A stretch of DNA of 64,000 bases from Hyphomicrobium sulfonivorans (GCF_013306565.1 NZ_PZPO01000005.1:186001-250000); one strand, 5' to 3'. Counted from the first letter of the stretch, positions 9,221 through 19,069 are shown. Numbers and translations are program-made. The notes: generated by a model not told the origin, from the sequence alone.

Positions 9221-10330
9221 ATGCGTTCGCGCGCTAGCGTTCTGAGAATGGCGGTGGTCTGCGCGGCAGCGCTGGGGCTTGTGCTTCTCGGCTGCGGCAT
9301 AGCAGGATCGCCAGCATCGGCGGCAAACGAAGACTTCGCCAAGATCAACGAACGCATCATCGACAGCTATCTGCTGCCTCACTTCCAGACGCTGGCAGAT
9401 GAGAGCGCATTGCTGGGCGGCATCATCGCCGGTGTGTGCGCGGGTGACGCTGCCAAGCTGGCCGATGCCCGTGGCGAGTTCGAGAAAACAGCGCTGTCAT
9501 GGGCGGCGGTGGATTTTCTGCGTATGGGCCCGATGGCCCAGATCGGCCGCGCGGAGCGTTTTCATTTCTGGCCCGATGCGCGCAACGTCACGCCGCGTCA
9601 GGTTGGGCGTCTCGTTGCCAGTCGCGATGAAAGCGCGCTCGATCCGCAGGTGCTGCTGAAGAAGAGCGCGGCGGTGCAGGGGCTCGGCGCGCTTGAGCTG
9701 CTGCTCTACGACGACAAACGGCCCATTACCGACACGACGGACGATGGCCGTTATCGTTGCCGTCTCGCCATCGCCGCCGCCGAGGCCGTTCAGGCTGAGA
9801 CGCTGGAGGTCATTGCAGCGTGGAGTGGCGCGGATGGATGGCGCACGCAGCTGCTGCAGCCTGGCGTCGGCAACAGTCCGTATAAAACCACCGATGAAGT
9901 AACCGCAGATTTTGCGCGCGCATTCATCACCGGCCTGCAGATGATCCTCGATCGCGAGATTGTGCAGATGGAATATGCCGCCGTTAATCCGGCGCGCAAG
10001 CCGCTGCTGGTGTTTGCGCGCTCCGGTCTCACCGCGCGCTACATCGTTGCCAAAATGCAGTCGCTGAAGCAGCTCTATGATGCAATGGATCTGGCAGCCA
10101 CCGTACCGAAAGACAAAGGCTGGATGTCGCGCTGGATTTCCGGCGCGTTCGACAGGTTGTCCGACGAGGTACCCGATGCGATCTCCAATACGGAGACAAC
10201 CGGCGAGGTGCGCTCGCGTCGATTGCGCATCCTGCGGTTCCAGATAGACGGCATTCGCAAACTGGTCGGGCGAGAGATGGCAACACTCGCCGGGCTGACA
10301 ATAGGGTTCAATGAACTTGATGGCGATTGA
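9221..10330 (+). CDS. second imelysin family lipoprotein
   Basis: 369 residues. The N terminus is a lipoprotein signal: RMAVVCAAALGLVLLGCGIAG with lipobox LLGC, so it is probably membrane-anchored. The rest follows the imelysin fold (FAKINERIIDSYLLPHFQTL; FLRMGPMAQIGRAERFHFWP). Where the canonical GxHxxE stands this copy has GLGALELLLYDD, with Leu in place of His, so the proposed metal site is altered. ATG 9221 is preferred over the TTG at 9203 because GGGGA lies five bases upstream. It overlaps the following DUF1513 gene by 20 bases. Confidence 0.83.
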   Translation: MRSRASVLRMAVVCAAALGLVLLGCGIAGSPASAANEDFAKINERIIDSYLLPHFQTLADESALLGGIIAGVCAGDAAKLADARGEFEKTALSWAAVDFLRMGPMAQIGRAERFHFWPDARNVTPRQVGRLVASRDESALDPQVLLKKSAAVQGLGALELLLYDDKRPITDTTDDGRYRCRLAIAAAEAVQAETLEVIAAWSGADGWRTQLLQPGVGNSPYKTTDEVTADFARAFITGLQMILDREIVQMEYAAVNPARKPLLVFARSGLTARYIVAKMQSLKQLYDAMDLAATVPKDKGWMSRWISGAFDRLSDEVPDAISNTETTGEVRSRRLRILRFQIDGIRKLVGREMATLAGLTIGFNELDGD

Positions 10331-11468
10331 TCGGCGACAGCTTCTGATCGGTGCTGCGGTTTGTCTGGCTTCGACAACTACGGCGGCGCATTTCGGCACC
10401 GCGATTGCGTCGGCGGCCGCCGCTGATGACAGCGCATTCGACAGCGGTATCATGCCGGGCGATCTCATCGCCGCGTGCCGCCGTCCCGATGGCGGCTATT
10501 CGGTCGTCATCATGTCGCTCGACGGCACCTTGCTGCATGAAGTGCCGCTGGAAGGGCGCGGGCATGACATCGCGCTCGATCACGCCAGCGGCCGCGCTGT
10601 TGTGTTTGCGCGCCGGCCCGGCACTTTCGCGCTCAGCTTGGACATCCACGACCGGCAACCGCCTTCAGTGTTCACCACGCCCGCCAACCGGCACTTTTAC
10701 GGTCATGGCGTGTTTTCGCGCGATGGCCGGCTGCTGTATGCAACCGAGCACGACAACGACACGCGCGACGGCCTCATCGGCGTTTATGACGTCGCGGGCG
10801 GCTTCCGGCGCATCGGCGAATTTCCCAGCTACGGCATCGGCCCGCACGAGGTGATTTTGCTCGCCGACGACACCACGCTGGCCATCGCCAATGGCGGCAT
10901 TGAAACGCACGTTGAAACCGGTCGTGAGAAGCTCAACCTTTCTTCGATGGAGCCTTCGCTCGCATTCGTTGATCGTCGCAATGGCCGGCTGCTGGCACAG
11001 CACAAGCAAAGCGCGGAACTGCACCGTCTTTCCATCCGGCATCTGGCGCAGGATGCACGCGGTACGGTGTGGTTCGGATGCCAGTGGGAAGGCGAGAACG
11101 TCGACTCGCCCGATCTGGTTGGTTGCGCCGGGCTCGACGCGCCGCTGCGTATCATCGCGCCGCCAAAGCCGATGGGCGCATCATTGGCGGGCTATATCGG
11201 TTCGGTTGCTGTCAGCGGCGATGGCCGTTTGCTGGCGGCATCGGCACCGCGCGCAGGCCGCATCGTCTACATCGATACCGAGCGCCAGCAGGTGGTGGGC
11301 GAAAGCCAGCTTGCCGATAGCTGCGGCATCGCCGGCATCGAGGGGCCGGGCTTTGCGATGACGTCCGGCCACGGCATCGTGCAGACGGATCAGCCCGACC
11401 ATACCCATCTGACAACGACAACGTTTCCCGGGCGCGCGTTTGACAACCATGTGCGCGTCATCGGCTGA
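10311..11468 (+). CDS. DUF1513 beta-propeller periplasmic protein
   Basis: 385 residues with a twin-arginine-like leader (IDRRQLLIGAAVCLAS). The body shows repeated blade-like units (GHDIALDHASGRAVVFARRP, HGVFSRDGRLLYATEHD, GIGPHEVILLADD), as in the DUF1513 family. This family commonly accompanies imelysin and DUF1111 genes. Its biochemical role is unknown; a binding or scaffold function in periplasmic iron handling is inferred from neighbours only. The 20-base overlap with the upstream imelysin indicates one transcript with translational coupling. Confidence 0.83.
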   Translation: MNLMAIDRRQLLIGAAVCLASTTTAAHFGTAIASAAAADDSAFDSGIMPGDLIAACRRPDGGYSVVIMSLDGTLLHEVPLEGRGHDIALDHASGRAVVFARRPGTFALSLDIHDRQPPSVFTTPANRHFYGHGVFSRDGRLLYATEHDNDTRDGLIGVYDVAGGFRRIGEFPSYGIGPHEVILLADDTTLAIANGGIETHVETGREKLNLSSMEPSLAFVDRRNGRLLAQHKQSAELHRLSIRHLAQDARGTVWFGCQWEGENVDSPDLVGCAGLDAPLRIIAPPKPMGASLAGYIGSVAVSGDGRLLAASAPRAGRIVYIDTERQQVVGESQLADSCGIAGIEGPGFAMTSGHGIVQTDQPDHTHLTTTTFPGRAFDNHVRVIG

Positions 11469-11492
11469 AGCTTGTCCCAGCCTGCGCGTGGT

Positions 11493-12902
11493 TTACGTCG
11501 CTGGCACCTGTGCGCCGACAATCGTTGGCAGGCGGCGCGGCTTTGCAGGGCCTTTGCCTTCGTCTGCTGACGCCAGCAGGCGCGGCGCCCGTCGCCCACG
11601 CGCATTGCGTTTGTCAGGCTTGGCGCCATCACCCGCAACAATTGCCCTGCCGGAGCTGGAATACTCAGCGGCCATCATGCCCCACAGCAGCGCCATCAGC
11701 ACATAGAAGTGCCGCCAGTGGTCGCTGTCGATGATGATGCCTTCACCGGCCGTGCCGACGAACGCTGCATAGACCGCAAGAAACATCGGCCGTATTTCGG
11801 TGCCGCGCATGGCAAAGCGCATGCCGAACACAAGCGACAGCAGCACCAGCAGCAGATAGGTTCCGCCACCCAGCCAGCCGGAATTGAGGAACATCGTCAG
11901 GTAGACGTTATGCGCAGCTTCCGGATGGTAACGCTGACCGAATTCCAGCGCGCCGATGCCAAGCGGCTTTTCTGCGATCATGCCGAGCGCTTTTTCCTGA
12001 CCTCCGAAGCGGCCTTCTTCGCCAAGGTCATACGACTGATCGAAGCTGGCGCGCTGCAGCAGTAGCGATGATATCTCGTTCGAGCTTAACGCAGCCATGA
12101 CGGCGAGGGCCGCGAAAAGTGCGCCCAGCAGCAACAGCGACAGCAGCTTTAGCCGCACGCGCGCCTTGCGGGTGGTGACGAGCAGCAGATAGCCATAGAG
12201 CGCCAGCGACAGCGCAAGATTGATCCACGCGCCGCGTGAAAAGCTGAAAAACACGCCGAGCGTCAGGATGGCTGCGAGAGCCAGCGGCAGCACCATGCCG
12301 CGCAACGGGCGCTCAAGCGCGACATTGATGAGATACAGCAGCGGTACGATCAGGAATGGCGCGAAGACGTTGGGGTCTTTGAACGTACCGGTGGCGCGAC
12401 CATACTCCGTGAACAGCTCATAGCCGCCCGGAATGATGTGGAAGTAGCCCAGCAATGCTGCGCTTGCAGCCACCAGCGCCGCGAACGACCACGCATTGAG
12501 AAGCAGCCTGGCATGGCGCGGCGGATCGTAGGCAACGAACGCAGCCAACACCGCGCACGCTGCATAAAGATACAGCGTCACCGCGACGTGAATGCCGGTG
12601 CCGGAAAGATCTTGAGAGAACGCCATGCCCAGCAGCGCGCCCGTCGCCGCCAGCAGCCACAGCGCGGCGAACGAAACCAGCGTCGGCGTGAAGTGCACCA
12701 GCCCGATCACCGGCAGCAGAACGATCAGGCCCATCGTGAGGGCATCGACGGGTGCGGGTTCGGAAAACACAACGCCCGAAACCGCGATCGTCAGTGCAAC
12801 AGCGGCCAGCGCGAGCAGGGTGATCAGGCCGCGCCGATGCCGTTGTTGCGGCACGGATGGTGCGGCACTTCCCATCCCGATATCGGCGGCAACGCTGACC
12901 AT
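11493..12902 (-). CDS. O-antigen ligase/polymerase-like membrane protein
   Basis: 469 residues with at least ten hydrophobic segments and a large polar loop in the second half holding EKPLGIGALEFGQRYHPE and AAHNVYLTMFLNSGWLGG, where the His is typical of the Wzy/WaaL superfamily. Such proteins polymerise or ligate lipid-linked sugar repeats at the periplasmic face of the inner membrane. The basic C-terminal tail (about 50 residues) is probably cytoplasmic. It stands last in a leftward exopolysaccharide gene row. Whether it polymerises or ligates cannot be told from sequence. Confidence 0.78.
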   Translation of the reverse strand: MVSVAADIGMGSAAPSVPQQRHRRGLITLLALAAVALTIAVSGVVFSEPAPVDALTMGLIVLLPVIGLVHFTPTLVSFAALWLLAATGALLGMAFSQDLSGTGIHVAVTLYLYAACAVLAAFVAYDPPRHARLLLNAWSFAALVAASAALLGYFHIIPGGYELFTEYGRATGTFKDPNVFAPFLIVPLLYLINVALERPLRGMVLPLALAAILTLGVFFSFSRGAWINLALSLALYGYLLLVTTRKARVRLKLLSLLLLGALFAALAVMAALSSNEISSLLLQRASFDQSYDLGEEGRFGGQEKALGMIAEKPLGIGALEFGQRYHPEAAHNVYLTMFLNSGWLGGGTYLLLVLLSLVFGMRFAMRGTEIRPMFLAVYAAFVGTAGEGIIIDSDHWRHFYVLMALLWGMMAAEYSSSGRAIVAGDGAKPDKRNARGRRAPRLLASADEGKGPAKPRRLPTIVGAQVPAT

Positions 12903-12939
12903 GAACTACTGAAACTTTCCCGCGAGAGCGAAATCCCGA

Positions 12940-14442
12940 TCAGTAAGCGTTTTCCGACTTCATCAGCGCAAACGGCGTTTTAAGCAGGATGTAGGTGTCC
13001 AGCAGCAGCGACCAGTGCTCGATATAATAGATGTCGCATTCGACGCGCTTCAGGATCTTCTCCGGCGTGTCGGTCTCGCCGCGCCAGCCGTTGATCTGCG
13101 CCCAGCCTGTGATGCCCGGCTTCACCTTGTGACGGGCGAAATAGCCATCGACCACTTCGTCGTACAGGTTGCCGGCGGCCTTCGCTTCCAGTGCATGCGG
13201 GCGCGGGCCAACCAGCGACAGATTGCCGATCAGCACGTTGAAAAGCTGCGGCAGCTCATCCAGGCTTGTCTTGCGGATGAAGCGGCCGACGCGGGTCACG
13301 CGCGGATCGTCCTTGGTGACGAGCTTGGATGCGTTGGCGTCGCAGCGATCGGTGTACATCGAGCGAAACTTGAAAACCTGAATCAGCTCGTTGTTGAAGC
13401 CATAGCGCTTCTGCCGGAACAGCACCGGTCCGCGGCTGTCGAGCTTGATCGCGATGGCGACGGCTAGCATGACCGGCGAAAGCACGATCAGCGCCAGGGT
13501 GGCCACGATCTTGTCGAACAGCCACTTCGAAACCGCGCCCCAATCGGCAATCGGCTTCTCCAGCAGGTCGATCATCGCAACGTTGCCAACGTGCGAATAG
13601 GTGTTTGGCGTGAAGCGCAGTGCGCTCGAACCGGCCGGAAGTTTCACCTCAGCGGGCAGAACAGCCAGCGAATGGGTGATTTCAAGCACGCGCTTTTCGG
13701 CCGTGATCGGCAGCGCCACGATGATCATGTCGAGGCGTGAGTGGCGCGCATACGAGACAAGATTCTTCAGGCTGCCGAGATGCGGATAGCCGGAGGTCAT
13801 GCTGCCGATGCGCTTGTTGCCGCGGTCGTCGAACACGCCGATGATGCGAATGTCGCTGTCGACATCCTTTTCAAGGTCGGTGATCAGCTTCTCGGAGATG
13901 TGGCTGCCGCCGTAAATGGCAGCGCGACGGAACAGACGACCTTCGCGGATCCAGTGGCGCACGCACGCGGTAACGGCAGCGCGCTCGGCTAGCAGCAGCA
14001 CGAGGCCGCTGGCGTACCAGGTTGCCAGCCAGACGCGCGACAGCTCATGGCCCGCCTTAAGAAAGAACGCTGCGGCCAGCATCAGCGCGAATGCGATCGT
14101 CCAGATCAGGATCACGCGCGGCATCTGCCGCAGGAATGAGCTGAACGAGACGCGGGAATAAAGGCCCAGCATGTCGAAGCCGAGCGCCACCACCATCGCG
14201 GTGAACGGAATGGCGGCCATGTAATAGGGATTGGCGAAGATCTCGGGATCGTCGACGTAGAACAGCGCGACGGCCAGACCGACCATCGCTGCGATGAACA
14301 CGTCCAGCGTGCGAACCACGCCGCGGATCACCACCATCGAAACAAGGCTGGTGTTGTCGTCAGTCCGGAAGTCGGCCAAACGCGGTTCGGGGGTTGGAAG
14401 CCCGAGCGGGTTTGGAACAGAGGCATTACCGATTTGGGACAT
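12940..14442 (-). CDS. undecaprenyl-phosphate glucose phosphotransferase (WcaJ/PssY type)
   Basis: 500 residues: an N-terminal block of membrane helices, a Rossmann-like CoA-binding domain ([15 protein letters not shown]), then a C-terminal bacterial sugar transferase domain with [34 protein letters not shown] and LVGPRP. Polyisoprenyl-phosphate hexose-1-phosphate transferases of this type load the first sugar phosphate onto undecaprenyl phosphate and so start repeat-unit synthesis. Start taken at ATG 14442 rather than the TTG at 14460. It lies between the ligase-like and glycosyltransferase genes, as expected for an exopolysaccharide locus. Confidence 0.9.
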   Translation of the reverse strand: MSQIGNASVPNPLGLPTPEPRLADFRTDDNTSLVSMVVIRGVVRTLDVFIAAMVGLAVALFYVDDPEIFANPYYMAAIPFTAMVVALGFDMLGLYSRVSFSSFLRQMPRVILIWTIAFALMLAAAFFLKAGHELSRVWLATWYASGLVLLLAERAAVTACVRHWIREGRLFRRAAIYGGSHISEKLITDLEKDVDSDIRIIGVFDDRGNKRIGSMTSGYPHLGSLKNLVSYARHSRLDMIIVALPITAEKRVLEITHSLAVLPAEVKLPAGSSALRFTPNTYSHVGNVAMIDLLEKPIADWGAVSKWLFDKIVATLALIVLSPVMLAVAIAIKLDSRGPVLFRQKRYGFNNELIQVFKFRSMYTDRCDANASKLVTKDDPRVTRVGRFIRKTSLDELPQLFNVLIGNLSLVGPRPHALEAKAAGNLYDEVVDGYFARHKVKPGITGWAQINGWRGETDTPEKILKRVECDIYYIEHWSLLLDTYILLKTPFALMKSENAY

Positions 14443-14547
14443 TCCGGACGATCCTGGCAAACGACGGTGGATGCTGTCCTTGTAAGAGCAGCATCCATGC
14501 CAGGTGCCTAAAATTTGCCGATCTGTCGGTAAGCTTGTCAGTTAAGG

Positions 14548-15666
14548 TTAGCGAAGTATCTCGCGATAGAACGCGATCACGTCATCAACCGCGCGGGCCA
14601 CTGTAAAACGGGCTGAAACAGCGTCTCTCAGGCGCGCGGCACGGGCCTTTGCTGCGGCCGGGTCATCCAGAAATGATGTCATGGCGTGTTTCAAAACGGG
14701 AACATCGCCGGGCGCAATAAGCGCCGTGTCGCTGCCGTCGACAATTTCCGGGATGCCGCCCACGTTGGTTGCGATCAGTGGCATGGCGGCGGCGGCGGCC
14801 TCCAGGACGATGTAAGGCATGCTTTCGGCGCGCGATGGCACAACGAGACAGCGCCCGAGCGCAAATGCCTTGCGCGCTGGCATGGCGCCGGGAAATGTTA
14901 CCGCACCGGCAAGTCCAAGCCGTTCCGCTTTCGCTTTGAACGTGCCGGAATCCGGACCGCCACCGACGATGACCGCGCGCACGTCGCGCTGCCTGGCCCG
15001 TATGCCTGCCAGCGCTTCCAGCAGCACATCCACACCCTTCAACTGCCGCAGCTCGCCGATGAACAGAAAATCAGCGGCGTTTGCATTGGGTGCGTGCGGC
15101 CTGAAATCATCCGGCTGCAGAGCGTTTGGAATGACACGCTGCGGCACTGCATTTGCGCCAACCTTGGCGTCGTAAACGCGGCGGATGAAATCGCTCTCGA
15201 AGATCAGCCCGTCCGTATATCGGGCCAGAAACCGCTCAACCGCGAGGTAGATGATGCCCTGTGGCGAGCGGGTGCTGTAGTGCAGGCTGCCGCCGTGCGG
15301 CGTATAAAACACCGCTGTTTTCTGTCCGCCGCGCTTCAGAGAGCGTCCGGCCAGCCGCGCATAGGCTCCGCCCTTGGCACCATGGCCATGCAACACGTCG
15401 ACGTTCATCGCGGCAACGACATCGCTGATCGCGCGGCTCGTCGCCAGATCCTTCGGACCGGGCAGCCGTCCCATCGGCATGCGCGTGATGCCAAGCTGGA
15501 GATGCTGTTCCGCGTGGGCGAGGCGGTCTTCGGTCAACGCATCGGCGACGGTTGAATCAACGATGTATCCAACCGCATGGCCGCGCGCTGCCTGCTCGGA
15601 GCTGAGGTCGAGCACATGGCGGAACAGGCCGCCCACCGGCGCCCGCAGGCAGTGCATGATCCGCAA
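14548..15666 (-). CDS. glycosyltransferase family 4
   Basis: About 372 residues, two Rossmann domains of GT-B fold. Recognisable: the acceptor-side loop RAPVGGLFRHVLDLS, DVLHGHGAKGGAYARL, the donor-domain opening FLFIGELRQLKGVDVLLEAL, and the EX7E-like nucleotide-sugar motif ESMPYIVLEAAAAAMPLI. It would add a sugar to the lipid-linked repeat unit in the cytoplasm; donor and linkage are not predictable. No good ATG exists before the first strand; TTG at 15666 has GGGAG seven bases upstream and is chosen, with TTG 15711 as an alternative. Confidence 0.85.
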   Translation of the reverse strand: MRIMHCLRAPVGGLFRHVLDLSSEQAARGHAVGYIVDSTVADALTEDRLAHAEQHLQLGITRMPMGRLPGPKDLATSRAISDVVAAMNVDVLHGHGAKGGAYARLAGRSLKRGGQKTAVFYTPHGGSLHYSTRSPQGIIYLAVERFLARYTDGLIFESDFIRRVYDAKVGANAVPQRVIPNALQPDDFRPHAPNANAADFLFIGELRQLKGVDVLLEALAGIRARQRDVRAVIVGGGPDSGTFKAKAERLGLAGAVTFPGAMPARKAFALGRCLVVPSRAESMPYIVLEAAAAAMPLIATNVGGIPEIVDGSDTALIAPGDVPVLKHAMTSFLDDPAAAKARAARLRDAVSARFTVARAVDDVIAFYREILR

Positions 15667-15753
15667 TTGTTCACTCCCACGATAGATCGCGCTGCGGGCA
15701 GGACGCGCCAACTGTCGGCGCGCCCGGTGCTTTGAGCACGAAGCAATCGTGCC

Positions 15754-16731
15754 CTAGAAGAAGCGCTCGAACACGTAGACGGTGTCGCCCGGCAGCAATG
15801 GGTAGTCGGAAGGGGCTTCGATTTGGTCAACGAGCGGCCCAAGCTTGCGCGTGATGCGGAAGCGGCGGTGGCTGGCCCGTTCCGTGTAACCGCCCGCGAT
15901 TGCGATCGCCTGCTCGATGGTCATGCCGGAAACGTAGGGGAACTGGCCCGGCTGGCGCACTTCACCCAGGATGAAGAACGGCCGGTTCTGCGCCACATCC
16001 ACCGTGACTTGCGGATCTTTCACGTATTCCCTGGCCAGCCGCTGCGCGATGGCGCGGCCCAGTTCCACCGTGCTGCGGCCACGGGCGCGCACAGAGCCGA
16101 TAAGCGGCACAGCGATGTTGCCGACCTGATCGACCGTGTAGAGGCGCGACAGGTTCGGCTGTCCATAGACGAACACGCGCAGGCGGTCGCCGGTATCGAG
16201 GATGTATGCCTCGTGTCCCGTCGGTCCGCCGGTAATGTCGCCAGATACAACCACGGCCGGGCCCCAGGCCACCGGCGCGGCCGCCATCGGCATCGGAGCA
16301 GGGGCCATCGGCGCCGGCGAGACCACCCGGCGCGAGGGCGCGTGCCAGCCGTCGGCAACCTGAACTGGCTTGTCGGTCGGCTTGGCCGTGCTGTTGCCAT
16401 CGGCCTTCAGCTGCGTTTCCACCGGCAAATCGAGCGTCGCGGCGGCCTTGTGCACCGTGGCTTCACCCCACACCGAGGTCGGCCGCACGCTGCCGTTCAC
16501 CGCATTGGGGCCATCGCCAATAATATCGACAGAAGTTGCGTTCGCGGCAGTGGTGTTGGTCTCAGTGCCGTGCTCAATCATGCGTCCGGCGGATGGGGAC
16601 TGCCAGGCTGGCGCGGGGGCTGTGAGTGATGCGATATCCGACGCAAGTTCCCCAACCAGCGGCGTCTGCGCGCAACCGCCCAGCAGGGCGGCGCCGAGTA
16701 TCAGCAGACTGTGTATGCGCAATTGAGACAT
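15754..16731 (-). CDS. polysaccharide export outer-membrane lipoprotein (Wza/OPX family)
   Basis: 325 residues. Lipoprotein leader LLILGAALLGGCAQTP, then roughly 140 residues of Ala/Pro/Thr-rich, probably disordered linker (unusual length), followed by the Poly_export domain (YILDTGDRLRVFVYGQPNLS, GNIAVPLIGSVRARG) and a SLBB domain (FFILGEVRQPGQFPYVSGMT). OPX proteins form the periplasmic/outer-membrane channel for capsule or exopolysaccharide and work with a GumC/Wzc partner, which here is the divergent neighbour at 16889. There is no C-terminal transmembrane helix. Confidence 0.88.
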   Translation of the reverse strand: MSQLRIHSLLILGAALLGGCAQTPLVGELASDIASLTAPAPAWQSPSAGRMIEHGTETNTTAANATSVDIIGDGPNAVNGSVRPTSVWGEATVHKAAATLDLPVETQLKADGNSTAKPTDKPVQVADGWHAPSRRVVSPAPMAPAPMPMAAAPVAWGPAVVVSGDITGGPTGHEAYILDTGDRLRVFVYGQPNLSRLYTVDQVGNIAVPLIGSVRARGRSTVELGRAIAQRLAREYVKDPQVTVDVAQNRPFFILGEVRQPGQFPYVSGMTIEQAIAIAGGYTERASHRRFRITRKLGPLVDQIEAPSDYPLLPGDTVYVFERFF

Positions 16732-16888
16732 GGTGTGCAGCCAACGCGGTATGTTTCGCTTGCTGCACTCTGCGCGCTATCGGTTAATAAAACCTGAGCG
16801 TGTGTCTTGCTGTGGAACGCTTAATGAAATCGCAACCGGTAAGCGATCTAATTTGAGGCAACGATTAGTTTCCTTGAAGCGGAAGATC
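16732..16888. promoter_or_regulatory. divergent promoter region, exporter and GumC-type genes
   Basis: 157 bases between the start codons of the Wza-type and GumC-type genes. It must hold both exopolysaccharide promoters. An AT-rich patch (GGTTAATAAAACC near 16780) is a candidate core region; no operator was identified. Confidence 0.35.
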
Positions 16889-19012
16889 ATGGCCACCGCC
16901 GCCCCTGACGATATCGATATCGGAGCAATCTGGCGCTCGCTGAAGCGCGCGATGCCGAAACTTGTGCTGCTCAGTTTGCTGACCGGTGCGCTGACCTATG
17001 CAGTGCTATCGCAGTTTCCGCCCCGTTATACATCGGAGGCGCAGATTCAGGTCGTGGCGCCGCGCGATGCTAACGGCGCTGACCGTAGTGCTGAATCGGT
17101 TGCGTCCCGTCTCGATCGGGAAGCGATCAACACGCATCTTCGCAGTCTGCTGTCGCCGGATCTTGCGCTGCAGATTATCGCCGAGGAAAAGCTCGACAAA
17201 AATCCCGAGTTCAATGACGCAATTGGTACGCCCGGCCTGCTGCAGCGGATAAAGAATGCTGTTGGCCTCGGCGGCACCGATTCCGAGAGCGAACAGGATC
17301 GGGTGCTGAAGGCATTCAACAGCCGCCTTGATGTTTATTCGCCGCGCGAAAGCCGCGTCATCGGCATCCGCTTTACCTCAAGCGATCCGGCGCTTGCCGC
17401 TGAAGTCGCCAATCGCATCGCAGAAGCTTATCGCACGTCGCTCGCCACCCGCTCTTTATCGCAAACTGATGAAGTGCAGCAGGCGTTGCAGCCGAAGATC
17501 GACAAGCTGATGAACGAGGTCGCCGATGCTGAAGCGGCGGTCGAAAAGTTCCGCGCCAAAGCGGATATTTTCAAGGGCGGACCGAACAACACCGGTCTCA
17601 ATCAGCAGCAGCTTGCCGATCTCAACACGGAACTGACGCGCGCGCAGGCCGCACGCAGCGAAGCTGACGCGCGTGCGCAGTCGGTGCGCGAAATGGTGCG
17701 TGCTGGAAACGCCGAATCGTTGCCCGATGTGCAGCGCTCGCCGCTGATCCAGAACCTCGTGCAGCAGCGTGTGCGTGTTGAACGTCAGCTGTCTGAACTC
17801 TCGGCCACGCTGCTCCCGGCCCATCCCCGCATGCGTCAGTTGCGCGCCGACCTTCAGGGCCTTGAGCGTCAGATCAAGTCTGAGGTTGGCAAGATCGTCG
17901 AAGGCATCGAGAAGGGCGCTTCGATTGCGGCTTCGCGCGAGGCTTCGGTACGACGCAGCCTTGAGCAGGTCAAAAAGGAAACCGCAGGCACGGGCGAAGA
18001 TGAAGTTCAGCTCCGTCAGCTTGAAGCCGTAGCTCGTTCCAAGCGCGCCGAGCTGGATCGTCTGCAGGCACGCTATGAGTCCAACCGCATTGCAGCCGAC
18101 CGGCGCGCGGTTCCGGTCGAGGCACAGATCGTTTCTGTCGCCCGTCCCACCAGTGTGCCGAGCTTCCCCAAGCCGTTGCCTTACGCAATTCTCGTCAGCC
18201 TCGCGACGCTGCTGTTCGGCATTGCTATTGTTGTCACCAAGGCGCTCTTCACGGCGGCCCGTGGGTCAACTGCCGAGCATGAAGTGTTTGAGCCTGCGGT
18301 GGCGGAGCTTGCAACCGGAGAACTTGCGCCCGTGCTGGCCCGTGATGCCTCGCGCGTGCATGTTGTGAAATCGGTCGCCGACCTTGCATATCAGCTTGCG
18401 GCGCATCCGCAGGACATTGGCGGTTTCCGCGCGCTGATGACCGGATCGAGCGAACAGATGGACATCGGCACGGAGGGCATCGATCTCGCCAAAGCGATGT
18501 CGGACGCCGGCAGCGATGTCATCGTGCTGGACTGGGCGCCGGAAGGCCACGGCCTGGCGGAAGCTCTGGGCATCGTGCCGCGGCCGGGCCTCAATGAGCT
18601 GCTGCAGGGCAAGGCTACGTTCGAAGCAGTTGTCACGCGCATTCCAGCCAGCGGTGCCCACTTCATTGCCGCCGGTGCCCCCGTGCACGACCGCGACATC
18701 GTGTTCGATCCCGACCGCCTTAACCTCACGCTCGACGCGCTGGACACCGCCTACGATCAGATCCTCGTCGTTGGCCGCACCGACGTAGCGCGGGCTCTGT
18801 TCGAAGCCATTCAAGGCCGCTTCGATGCCGGCATCATCGTCAGCGAAGCGCGTCGTCGGCCCGCTACCGTGCAGGGCGGCGGCACGTTCCTTGGCTTCGA
18901 TGTCACCGATATCGAGCTGTTCCGGCTAGAGCGCAGCAAAACGACCGAGATTGCGCGCGAGCGGCTGGCCCGAGTCGGCGCCAAGGGGCGGCTGGAAGCA
19001 CGGATCAGTTGA
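16889..19012 (+). CDS. GumC/Wzc-type chain-length protein with degenerate kinase domain
   Basis: 707 residues: N-terminal Wzz domain (first helix around residues 24-40), long coiled-coil region (about 190-400), second membrane helix near 430-450 (ILVSLATLLFGIAIVV), then a cytoplasmic domain at about 510-690 resembling the BY-kinase/ParA fold. Where a Walker A loop should be it reads MTGSSEQMDIGTEG, without GKS/T; no tyrosine cluster ends the chain. It probably governs polysaccharide chain length and couples to the Wza-type exporter, but should not phosphorylate. ATG 16889 is preceded by GGAAG; the 53-codon upstream extension is ignored. Confidence 0.85.
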   Translation: MATAAPDDIDIGAIWRSLKRAMPKLVLLSLLTGALTYAVLSQFPPRYTSEAQIQVVAPRDANGADRSAESVASRLDREAINTHLRSLLSPDLALQIIAEEKLDKNPEFNDAIGTPGLLQRIKNAVGLGGTDSESEQDRVLKAFNSRLDVYSPRESRVIGIRFTSSDPALAAEVANRIAEAYRTSLATRSLSQTDEVQQALQPKIDKLMNEVADAEAAVEKFRAKADIFKGGPNNTGLNQQQLADLNTELTRAQAARSEADARAQSVREMVRAGNAESLPDVQRSPLIQNLVQQRVRVERQLSELSATLLPAHPRMRQLRADLQGLERQIKSEVGKIVEGIEKGASIAASREASVRRSLEQVKKETAGTGEDEVQLRQLEAVARSKRAELDRLQARYESNRIAADRRAVPVEAQIVSVARPTSVPSFPKPLPYAILVSLATLLFGIAIVVTKALFTAARGSTAEHEVFEPAVAELATGELAPVLARDASRVHVVKSVADLAYQLAAHPQDIGGFRALMTGSSEQMDIGTEGIDLAKAMSDAGSDVIVLDWAPEGHGLAEALGIVPRPGLNELLQGKATFEAVVTRIPASGAHFIAAGAPVHDRDIVFDPDRLNLTLDALDTAYDQILVVGRTDVARALFEAIQGRFDAGIIVSEARRRPATVQGGGTFLGFDVTDIELFRLERSKTTEIARERLARVGAKGRLEARIS

Positions 19013-19041
19013 GACCCTCAGCGGGCTCGACCTGCGCAAGT

Positions 19042-19069
19042 AACAGACCGTTAGTCAAAACGGTCTGTT
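19042..19069 (+). terminator. hairpin after the GumC-type gene
   Basis: A perfect 11-bp stem, AACAGACCGTT (19042-19052) with AACGGTCTGTT (19059-19069), loop of six. It lies 30 bases past the stop codon. The T tract is short, so it may be a weak terminator or a transcript-stabilising hairpin. Confidence 0.5.
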
